A stretch of DNA of 13,796 nt, from contig JACOVT010000102.1 in assembly GCA_016177165.1 (NCBI GenBank), positions 1 through 13,796 of the forward strand, in the 5' to 3' direction. The DNA comes from Microcaldota archaeon. Lineage in GTDB: Archaea; B1Sed10-29; JACOVT01. The notes beneath the pieces were generated by a model, which did not search any database, was not told the origin of the DNA, and saw nothing but the letters and a program-made list of their open reading frames with translations. A program made the translations under genes and the position numbers. Each line of letters opens with the position of its first letter. Position 1 is the first letter of the stretch. This document shows, piece after piece, positions 5,830 to 10,707 of the stretch.

Positions 5830-6213
5830 ATGGACAAATGGGGAATAGCACACATCTTTTCGACCAAGAACAACACCATAATAACAATCACTGACATCAC
5901 TGGCGCAGAGACGCTTGCAAAATGCTCCGGTGGCATGGTCGTAGATGCCGACCGAAAGGAGGGCTCCCCGTACGCGGCAATGATCGCGGCAAAAAAGGCC
6001 GCGGAACAGGCTAAGGGAAAAGGCATCACAGGAGTCCACATACGAGTCCGCGCGGCAGGGGGGCACAACTCCAAGATACCCGGGCAGGGGGCACAAGCAG
6101 CGATACGCGCGCTGGCCAGAAGCGGCATGCGCATAGGTAATATAGAAGACGTTACACCAATACCACACGACTCGACCAAGAAGCCGGGCGGGAAGCGCGG
6201 GAGAAGGATATAG
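5830..6213 (+). CDS. rps11: Small ribosomal subunit protein uS11
   Basis: 30S platform protein near the E-site and the mRNA exit. It has 127 residues from ATG 5830 (MDKWGIAHIFSTKNNTIITITD). A TTG at 5821 would add three residues, but the ATG fits the family start better and has GGTTGAT at 5819-5825 upstream. Diagnostic blocks are TGAETLAKCSGGMVV, SPYAAMIAAKKAAEQAKGKGI, HIRVRAAGGHNSKIPGQGAQ and the C-terminal EDVTPIPHDSTKKPGGKRGRR, nearly invariant in archaea. It lies 12 nt after uS4 and 1 nt before Rpo3. Confidence 0.96.
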   Translation: MDKWGIAHIFSTKNNTIITITDITGAETLAKCSGGMVVDADRKEGSPYAAMIAAKKAAEQAKGKGITGVHIRVRAAGGHNSKIPGQGAQAAIRALARSGMRIGNIEDVTPIPHDSTKKPGGKRGRRI

Positions 6214-6214
6214 C

Positions 6215-6823
6215 ATGGCTGCAAAAATAAAGATAGAAAACGAGAAGGATGACTTGCTGGAGTTCACGCTGAGCGGAAGCAGCCCGGCGTTTGCGAACGC
6301 GCTGCGCAGGGCGCTCATGCATGAGGTTCCCATCCTCGCAGTAACCGATGTCGACTTTATCGAGAACACCAGCAGCATATTCGACGAGTACATCGCGCAC
6401 CGGTTAGGCATGGTTCCGCTGAAGACCCCGAAAGGATTGAAGCTGCCAAAAGAGTGCGAGAACGGCAAGTGCAGCAGCTGCACCGTAAGCTACTCATTGG
6501 ACGCCACCGGGCCTGCCACCATCTATTCGCGCGAACTCAAGCCCACGAACGAGGACGCCTCCCCGGCCTTTGACGGAATACCGATAATGAAGCTCGTCGA
6601 AGGCCAGCGCCTCAAGCTTGAGGCGCACGCCACGCTCGGAATAGGGAGGGAACATGCCCGGTGGCAGGCATGCCTGGCATCGTACAAGGCACCAAAAGAC
6701 GGCGACTTCCAATTCACGCTCGAGTCTTACGGCAACCTCGCACCAAAGGAAATCTTAAACAAGGCGCTTGAAATAATAGAAGAGAAGGCAAAAGAGCTGC
6801 AAAAGCAACTCAAGGAAGGATAA
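6215..6823 (+). CDS. rpo3: RNA polymerase subunit Rpo3 (RpoD), compact form
   Basis: Homologue of bacterial alpha N-terminal domain and eukaryotic RPB3. It dimerises with Rpo11 to start polymerase assembly. It has 202 residues, against about 260 in forms that carry a full ferredoxin-like domain. The dimerisation core reads LLEFTLSGSSPAFANALRRALMHEVPILAV (14-43) and IFDEYIAHRLGMVPLKTP (55-72). The insert region is reduced to a short cysteine loop, C81-x4-C86-x2-C89 (CENGKCSSC), too few cysteines for a normal [4Fe-4S] site by itself. The C-terminal core TLESYGNLAPKEILNKALEII is intact. AGAAGGA lies just before the start. The stop codon abuts the tRNA-Leu gene with no gap. Confidence 0.94.
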   Translation: MAAKIKIENEKDDLLEFTLSGSSPAFANALRRALMHEVPILAVTDVDFIENTSSIFDEYIAHRLGMVPLKTPKGLKLPKECENGKCSSCTVSYSLDATGPATIYSRELKPTNEDASPAFDGIPIMKLVEGQRLKLEAHATLGIGREHARWQACLASYKAPKDGDFQFTLESYGNLAPKEILNKALEIIEEKAKELQKQLKEG

Positions 6824-6945
6824 GCGGGGGTGCCTGAGCTTTTCCTCGACTCAGAGTCGCGGAAGAAAGAAGCATGGAAAAAGGGTAGGACCGAGGCTCC
6901 TATGGTTTAGTACCTACGCGAGTTCAAATCTCGTCCCCCGCACCA
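6824..6945 (+). tRNA. tRNA-Leu(GAG) with a D-loop insertion, C at position 33, CCA encoded
   Basis: Acceptor GCGGGGG (6824-6830) pairs with CCCCCGC (6935-6941). A73 (leucine-type discriminator) and an encoded CCA follow. The D-stem CCT (6833-6835) pairs with AGG (6882-6884). Anticodon stem TAGGA (6886-6890) with TCCTA (6898-6902). The loop C-C-G-A-G-G-C gives anticodon GAG (6893-6895), reading CUC/CUU; base 33 is C where U is nearly universal. The variable arm of 15 nt (GGT/ACC stem) makes it type II. T-arm GCGAG-TTCAAAT-CTCGT (6918-6934). Removing 6839-6874 yields a normal D-loop (GAG-T-GG). It starts on the base after the Rpo3 stop, so it is probably processed from the operon transcript. 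Confidence 0.85.
6839..6874 (+). other. Probable intron in the tRNA-Leu D-loop (position 15/16)
   Basis: 36 nt that do not fit a D-loop. They fold as TTCC/GGAA (6842-6845/6861-6864) and CGACT/AGTCG (6847-6851/6855-6859, loop CAG), with GCTT/AAGC (6838-6841/6870-6873) at the base. The boundaries are chosen because they restore GAGTGG and match the position of the tRNA-Ser D-loop intron. No strict bulge-helix-bulge is evident, so the ends may be off by a few bases, or this may be a relaxed motif. Confidence 0.55.
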
Positions 6946-6953
6946 CCAAGATT
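6920..6953 (+). repeat. 34-bp direct repeat copy 1: 3' end of tRNA-Leu plus flank
   Basis: It covers the T-arm 5' strand, T-loop, acceptor strand, CCA and eight bases beyond. It is identical to 6982-7015, with an offset of 62 nt. Confidence 0.97.
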
Positions 6954-7015
6954 TGAACGACGGCAAACCACGTTTGCCGCAGAGTTCAAATCTCGTCCCC
7001 CGCACCACCAAGATT
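6946..7015 (+). repeat. tRNA-Leu tail: antisense T-arm, CCACG hairpin and perfect second copy of the tRNA 3' end
   Basis: AGATTTGAAC (6949-6958) is the reverse complement of the T-arm GTTCAAATCT. CGGCAAA (6961-6967), loop CCACG (6968-6972) and TTTGCCG (6973-6979) form a 7-bp hairpin. GTTCAAATCT (6984-6993) then pairs perfectly with the antisense copy, making one long stem. The second copy runs on through the acceptor strand and CCA to 7015. The same antisense bases could instead pair with the tRNA's own T-arm (6922-6931). It sits between tRNA-Leu and eL18. Confidence 0.88.
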
Positions 7016-7038
7016 AAAGAAAACACAAGATGAATATC

Positions 7039-7377
7039 ATGAAGAGAGGATCGACGAACAAGCAGCTGCTTCAGACTATAGCAGAATGCCGAAAGACAAA
7101 AAAGCCATTCTGGCTAGCCGTCGCCAACCTCATGGCGCGCCCAAACCGCAGAAGAATAAGAGTCAACCTATGGCAGATAGGGCGGCACGCCAAGGACGGC
7201 GAAACAGTGGTCGTGCCCGGCAGGGTGCTCGGAAATGGAGAACTGAAAGGGAAAGTCAGGGTCGCTGCATTCTGGTTCTCGGCAAGCGCCTCAAAAAAGC
7301 TGGGGGACGACGCGCTTCCGCTTGCAAGCGTGCTGGCACAGAACCCCAACGGAACCGGTTTACATATAATGGCGTGA
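7039..7377 (+). CDS. rpl18e: Large ribosomal subunit protein eL18
   Basis: 50S protein, archaeal homologue of eukaryotic eL18 (uL15-like fold). It has 112 residues from ATG 7039 (MKRGSTNKQLLQTI), which matches the family's MKRTGPT-like start. An ATG at 7030 in frame would add MNI. Family blocks are FWLAVANLMARPNRRRIRVNLWQIGRHAKDGETVVVPGRVLGNG and KVRVAAFWFSASASKKL, ending in QNPNGTGLHIMA. It follows the tRNA-Leu tail and leads the eL18-uL13-uS9 group typical of archaea. Confidence 0.95.
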   Translation: MKRGSTNKQLLQTIAECRKTKKPFWLAVANLMARPNRRRIRVNLWQIGRHAKDGETVVVPGRVLGNGELKGKVRVAAFWFSASASKKLGDDALPLASVLAQNPNGTGLHIMA

Positions 7378-7381
7378 TACG

Positions 7382-7786
7382 ATGATAATTATTGACGGGA
7401 CCAATGCAGTTCTGGGGCGCGTGGCGTCCCATGCCGCAAAAAGCGCGCTACGCGGCGAAGACATAGCGATACTTAACGCGGAAAAAATGGCAATAACGGG
7501 CGATCCTAAAATGGTCGTTGGCGAGTACAGAAGGATGCGCAACATCAAGGACATCGCCAACCCGCTCAAGGGGCCCTTCCTACCGCGACGCCCTGACCTG
7601 TTCGTAAAAAGGTCCATGCAGGGCATGGTGCCCAAAAGGAAACGCGGCAAGGAAGCGCTGTCAAGGATAAAGGCGTACATCGGTGAACCAAACGAGTTCA
7701 AGGGCAAGGGAAAACACATGTTTGAGTGTAAGTCGCGGTTCGTGACGGTCGGAGAAGTGTGCCGCGCACTGGGATGGAACGGGTGA
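7382..7786 (+). CDS. rpl13: Large ribosomal subunit protein uL13
   Basis: 50S assembly protein. It has 134 residues. The N-terminal strand and turn MIIIDGTNAVLGRVASHAAKSALRGEDIAILNAEKMAITG is characteristic, followed by the RMVPKRKRG-like segment (SMQGMVPKRKRGKEALSRIKAYIGEP). The C-terminus is short, as in archaeal forms. GTGA at 7374-7377 (with the eL18 stop) lies 4 nt before ATG. Its own stop TGA is part of the GGTGAT ribosome-binding site of uS9. Confidence 0.95.
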   Translation: MIIIDGTNAVLGRVASHAAKSALRGEDIAILNAEKMAITGDPKMVVGEYRRMRNIKDIANPLKGPFLPRRPDLFVKRSMQGMVPKRKRGKEALSRIKAYIGEPNEFKGKGKHMFECKSRFVTVGEVCRALGWNG

Positions 7787-7787
7787 T
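7782..7787 (+). promoter_or_regulatory. Shine-Dalgarno site that places the uS9 start at ACG 7791
   Basis: GGTGAT overlaps the uL13 stop. Its GTGA core ends 4 nt before ACG at 7791, the same spacing as at neighbouring junctions. No comparable site precedes the in-frame GTG at 7812. Confidence 0.75.
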
Positions 7788-7790
7788 AAA

Positions 7791-8216
7791 ACGGCCAGAA
7801 AACCCAAGCTCGTGCAGACAAAAGGCCGCAAGAAGACCGCCCTAGCACGGCTCAGGCTGAAGCCCGGTACTGGAAGAGTACGAGTCAACGGGACACTGCT
7901 CGATGCATTCACGCCGCACCTAGCTGCCGAAGTCGTGCGCGAACCCTTGCTCGTAGCAGAGCAGGCGCTCGGAAAAGAGTTCTCGGATGGTCTGGACATC
8001 GACTTGCACGCGTATGGCGGGGGCATAATGGCCCAAGCCTATGCCTGCCGCACGGCTATAGGCAAGGCACTTCTGGAATACACCGGCAGCGACGACCTCC
8101 GCAAGCTGTTCTCGGAATACGACCGCTCCCTATTCATAGACGACGTGCGCATCAAGGAGCCCAAGAAGTGCCTGCGGCTCGGCGCGCGCGCCAAACCGAC
8201 AAAGTCATACAGGTGA
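7791..8216 (+). CDS. rps9: Small ribosomal subunit protein uS9, apparent ACG start codon
   Basis: 30S protein whose C-terminal tail (here ...PTKSYR) reaches the P-site tRNA. It has 141 residues if read from ACG 7791: (M)ARKPKLVQTKGRKKTALARLRL. The K-x-V-x-T-x-G-K/R-K-T-A-x-A-R block is the family N-terminus, so the first standard start, GTG 7812, would cut off conserved residues K-L-V. No ATG, GTG or TTG lies in frame between the uL13 stop and 7812. Core blocks: GTGRVRVNGTLLDAF, HAYGGGIMAQAYACRTAIGKALLEY and YDRSLFIDDVRIKEPKKC. The start codon is non-standard, or the base is a sequencing error (ATG to ACG). Confidence 0.9.
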   Translation, partial: TARKPKLVQTKGRKKTALARLRLKPGTGRVRVNGTLLDAFTPHLAAEVVREPLLVAEQALGKEFSDGLDIDLHAYGGGIMAQAYACRTAIGKALLEYTGSDDLRKLFSEYDRSLFIDDVRIKEPKKCLRLGARAKPTKSYR

Positions 8217-8220
8217 GCCC

Positions 8221-8406
8221 ATGGATGCCGAGGTAAAATGCAACACAATCGCGCCGGCTAGCAACACAGACGGCAAGCGGCTGGTCGCCGCCAACTTCGG
8301 CACGGAGATAGACGTGACAAGGGCACACGCAACGACCGGAGTTCCGGCCCTATGGGACAACAAGGCAGTCATTTTTATTCCAGAAGAAGAATGGATAAAG
8401 CGGTAA
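8221..8406 (+). CDS. Small conserved-context protein of unknown function
   Basis: 61 residues. AGGTGA at 8211-8216, ending in the uS9 stop, lies 4 nt before the ATG, so it looks translated. The sequence (MDAEVKCNTIAPASNTDGKR, later VIFIPEEEWIKR) is soluble, mixed alpha/beta, with a single Cys and no membrane segment. I do not recognise a family. In many archaea uS9 is followed directly by Rpo10 and then Rpo6; this gene sits between uS9 and Rpo10. It has no Rpo6 signature, so I do not call it that. Confidence 0.7.
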   Translation: MDAEVKCNTIAPASNTDGKRLVAANFGTEIDVTRAHATTGVPALWDNKAVIFIPEEEWIKR

Positions 8407-8420
8407 AAAAATGTGATCCA

Positions 8421-8618
8421 ATGCTGATACCAGTAAGATGCTTCACGTGCGGCAAGCCCATCGGGCAGCTATGGGAAGACTACCAGAAACGCCTGTCCTC
8501 GGGACAGGAACCCGACAAGGTGCTCAACTCCCTCGGTCTGAAGCGCTACTGCTGCCGGCGCATGATGATCTCCAACAAGGATTACATTGATGACATCAAC
8601 AAGTACCGGTTCAAGTAG
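8421..8618 (+). CDS. rpo10: RNA polymerase subunit Rpo10 (RpoN)
   Basis: Homologue of eukaryotic RPB10. It holds the Rpo3/Rpo11 platform to the large subunits. It has 65 residues, the standard length. It starts with MLIPVRCFTCGKPIG, giving the first zinc pair CFTC, and continues QLWEDYQKRL to the second pair in LGLKRYCCRRMMI, the invariant Y-C-C-R-R. The ATG at 8421 has GTGA at 8413-8416, 4 nt upstream. Upstream in-frame codons belong to the previous gene's region. It ends 7 nt before tRNA-Pro. Confidence 0.97.
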   Translation: MLIPVRCFTCGKPIGQLWEDYQKRLSSGQEPDKVLNSLGLKRYCCRRMMISNKDYIDDINKYRFK

Positions 8619-8625
8619 TCAGGCC

Positions 8626-8763
8626 GGGGCCATAGGACAGCCTGGTCTAGTCTTCCAGCTTGGGGTGAGCTTTTCTTTCCTGTGAAAAACTGTAAAAAGA
8701 AAACCTCGGAAAAGAAAAGATCCCTGGGTGCTGGCGACCTGAGTTCAAATCTCGGTGGCCCCA
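8626..8763 (+). tRNA. tRNA-Pro(GGG) with an anticodon-loop intron, CCA not encoded
   Basis: Exons 8626-8665 and 8729-8763. Acceptor GGGGCCA (8626-8632) pairs with TGGCCCC (8756-8762), discriminator A73. D-stem GGAC/GTCT with loop AGCCTGGTCTA. Anticodon stem CCAGC (8655-8659) with GCTGG (8730-8734). The spliced loop T-T-G-G-G-G-T gives anticodon GGG (8662-8664), reading CCC/CCU. T-arm CTGAG-TTCAAAT-CTCGG (8739-8755). Short variable loop CGAC. The gene lies between Rpo10 and uS2, only 7 nt after Rpo10, so it is probably cut from the operon transcript. The other two tRNAs here encode CCA; this one has TCC after A73. Confidence 0.93.
8666..8728 (+). other. Canonical intron of tRNA-Pro (after position 37)
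   Basis: 63 nt. The outer helix is the anticodon stem. The inner helix is long: 8670-8680 (CTTTTCTTTCC) pairs with 8708-8719 with one bulge, plus G8667-C8722 and A8668-T8721. The 3' bulge is GGT (8727-8729). The central 4-bp helix is imperfect, with one mismatch. Confidence 0.85.
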
Positions 8764-8794
8764 TCCACCCCTTGAAGGAAGATACATCAAACGC

Positions 8795-8819
8795 AACAGG
8801 AAAAGAAACAGCAGGTGTC
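8795..8819 (+). repeat. Leader repeat copy A before uS2
   Basis: A 25-nt purine-rich segment ending GCAGGTGTC. It matches 8854-8878 with one mismatch (offset 59). Each copy is followed by an ATG (8827 and 8885). Confidence 0.9.
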
Positions 8820-8826
8820 CCTGCCC

Positions 8827-8892
8827 ATGAACCCAAGCACCGAAAGGGAAGATAACAGGAAAAGAAACCGCAGGTGTCTTGCCTATGGATGA
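8827..8892 (+). other. Possible 21-codon upstream reading frame in the uS2 leader
   Basis: ATG 8827 occupies the same place relative to leader copy A as the uS2 start does relative to copy B. It would encode MNPSTEREDNRKRNRRCLAYG and stop at TGA 8890-8892, just past the uS2 ATG and out of frame with it. It could be a coupling leader peptide or only debris of a tandem duplication. Confidence 0.3.
8854..8878 (+). repeat. Leader repeat copy B before uS2
   Basis: Second copy of the 8795-8819 segment. Its AGGTG at 8872-8876 is the likely ribosome-binding site of uS2. Confidence 0.9.
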
Positions 8893-9637
8893 ACAAGCAC
8901 AGCCGCAAATCAAGGACGCCCTCCTATCGCTGGAGAAATTCCTAGAGTCCGGAGTGCACATAGGGTCAAAGTTCCGCAACGGAGAAATGAAGCGCTTCAT
9001 CTACAAGACGCGCCCGGACGGGCTAAGCGTGCTCGACGTGTCGGTGATAAACGAAAGAGTGCGGGTTGCCGCGCGGTTCCTGTCCAGATACGAGCCTTCA
9101 GACATACTCGTTGTCGCCGGCCGCACGTATGCTCAGAAGCCGGCCCAGAAACTGGCCGAGATGATCGGGGCAAAATGCATCGCGGGAAGGTTCACCCCCG
9201 GAACATTGACAAACCCGGGCAGCGACTTCTTCGTGGAACCAAAGATCGCACTCATCGCCGACCCTCCCATAGACAGGCAGGCAATAAAGGAATCGGTAAC
9301 TGCCCGCGTTCCAGTCATCGCCCTCTGCAACACCGGAAACACCACCGCAGACATCGACTACATCATACCCGCCAACAACAACGGCAAAAAATCCCTCGCA
9401 TTGGTCTACTACCTGCTCGCACGCGAAATCCTCAAGAACCGCGGCACCATAAAATCGGACGAGGAGTTCACCACGCCGATGGATGATTTCGAGACCAAGA
9501 CGATCCACGAGGAGCGCGAGTTTGGCTTCAAGGAAGACCGCGAACGCGGCCGCGAGCGCGGCGAGGGCGGGCGAGGATTCGAACGCGGCGGCGGGCACGG
9601 AAGAGAACGCGGATTCCAACGCAGGCGCACGGCATGA
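8885..9637 (+). CDS. rps2: Small ribosomal subunit protein uS2, with arginine/glycine-rich tail
   Basis: 30S protein joining late at the head-body hinge. It has 250 residues from ATG 8885 (MDEQAQPQIKDALLSLEKFL). The archaeal/eukaryotic blocks are SGVHIGSKFRNGEMKRFIYKTRPDGLSVLDV, ILVVAGRTYAQKPAQKLAEMIGA, RFTPGTLTNPG, EPKIALIADPPIDRQAIKE and VPVIALCNTGNTTADIDYIIPANNNGKKSLALVYYLLAREIL. The last about 35 residues are low-complexity Arg/Gly/Glu (RGRERGEGGRGFERGGG), resembling RGG-type RNA-binding tails. In many archaea enolase precedes uS2; none is here. Confidence 0.96.
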   Translation: MDEQAQPQIKDALLSLEKFLESGVHIGSKFRNGEMKRFIYKTRPDGLSVLDVSVINERVRVAARFLSRYEPSDILVVAGRTYAQKPAQKLAEMIGAKCIAGRFTPGTLTNPGSDFFVEPKIALIADPPIDRQAIKESVTARVPVIALCNTGNTTADIDYIIPANNNGKKSLALVYYLLAREILKNRGTIKSDEEFTTPMDDFETKTIHEEREFGFKEDRERGRERGEGGRGFERGGGHGRERGFQRRRTA

Positions 9638-9666
9638 TCGTCCCCCGACGAACGGCGCAACCATTC

Positions 9667-9674
9667 TTAATAAA
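9667..9674 (+). promoter_or_regulatory. Probable TATA box for the first mevalonate-kinase gene
   Basis: TTAATAAA centred about 26 nt before ATG 9697, so transcription would begin at or next to the start codon (leaderless mRNA). No Shine-Dalgarno site precedes that ATG. Confidence 0.55.
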
Positions 9675-9696
9675 CAACACCAGCAACGCTTATTGC

Positions 9697-10707
9697 ATGG
9701 CAATGCGTGTAAGCGCCCCGGGCAAGCTCATCCTGTTAGGCGAGCATTTCGTAGTCCACGACTGCCTTGCGGTAGCCGCGGCAGTTGAAAAGCGCGCTGT
9801 CGCGACAGCCCTGCCGCACGAAACTGTCGTCATCGATGCCCCAGACTATTCGATAAGGCAAGAAATGACGACCGGAGATGTGCTTTCGTTTCTGAGCGAA
9901 GCCCAGTCGCTGCGCGAAAAGGAAGATGTCGAGTCTCTCAAGAGGCTAGGGCGCGACCCGCTCTTGCCGCTCAAAGTTGTTACCGGCGCGGCACTTGCCA
10001 ATTGCAGCGGAAAGGGGGTCAACGTCAGGGTGACTTCTGATGTCCCGAAAGCGTCGGGAATGGGGTCAGGGAGCGCCGCTTTTGTCTCACTAGCCGGAGC
10101 AATACTGACGGCGCATGGCCGCGAGCCAGACGCCAAGACGGTCGCAGACTTGGCATACGTCGGGGACGTGCTCTGCCACGGAAAACCTTCTGGCATAGAC
10201 AACAACACGGTGGCGTTCGGCGGCTACCTCAAGTTCCGCAAGAGCAGCGGGCCAGAGCCCCTAAAGGTATCCCCAAAGCTTCACGTGGTTATCGGCTCGA
10301 CCGGGGTCAGCGCACCCACGAGCGACATGGTTCAAATCAACCGCGACTGGCTTGCGCTGGAACCAGCACGCGTCGACCACCTGCTGGAGCAAGCTGAAAA
10401 CATCTCTCAAAGAGGGCTTGACGCGCTAAAGTCGAGCGACGCTCACGCACTGGGCGCGCTCGCGAATGAGAATCAAGTAATACTCCGAGAGCTTGGAGTG
10501 TCCCACCCGTTTCTGGAAAAGCTAATAATAGCCGCAAGAAAAGCAGGCGCGCTCGGCGCCAAACTCTCCGGCGCCGGCGGCGGAGGCATCATGTATGCCA
10601 TCTGCGACGGAGAGGACGCCCAAGCAAGGGTTGCGGAAGCAATAAAAACAGCCGGCGGCAAACCAATATTGACCCAACTAGGGGCACAAGGCGTGAGGAA
10701 AGAATAA
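9697..10707 (+). CDS. GHMP kinase, mevalonate kinase-like (possibly phosphomevalonate kinase in function)
   Basis: ATP-dependent kinase of the mevalonate pathway, 336 residues. GHMP motif 1 is RVSAPGKLILLGEHFVVH near the N-terminus. The phosphate loop is VPKASGMGSGSAA. The catalytic aspartate lies in HGKPSGIDNN (D168), the signature shared by mevalonate kinases of bacteria and eukaryotes, and motif 3 is LGAKLSGAGGGGIM. Start: ATG 9697 or 9703 (MAMRVSAPGK); 9697 is preferred from TATA spacing. The stop overlaps the decarboxylase start (TAATG). A second, differently styled mevalonate kinase lies at 12333, so one of the two may act on phosphomevalonate. That division of labour is inference. Confidence 0.85.
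   Translation: MAMRVSAPGKLILLGEHFVVHDCLAVAAAVEKRAVATALPHETVVIDAPDYSIRQEMTTGDVLSFLSEAQSLREKEDVESLKRLGRDPLLPLKVVTGAALANCSGKGVNVRVTSDVPKASGMGSGSAAFVSLAGAILTAHGREPDAKTVADLAYVGDVLCHGKPSGIDNNTVAFGGYLKFRKSSGPEPLKVSPKLHVVIGSTGVSAPTSDMVQINRDWLALEPARVDHLLEQAENISQRGLDALKSSDAHALGALANENQVILRELGVSHPFLEKLIIAARKAGALGAKLSGAGGGGIMYAICDGEDAQARVAEAIKTAGGKPILTQLGAQGVRKE

Noticed and set aside
4944..6224. 426-codon open frame on the minus strand
   Set aside because: It is antisense to uS13, uS4 and uS11, all unmistakable on the plus strand.
6920..7015. Attachment sites (attL/attR) of an integrated element in tRNA-Leu
   Set aside because: Direct repeats at a tRNA 3' end fit, but only 28 nt separate them, and no integrase or cargo is present; the antisense/decoy structure explains more.
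8764..8794. Antisense T-arm module behind tRNA-Pro
   Set aside because: Only a short GGTGG/CCACC pairing exists; no antisense T-arm or second 3' end.
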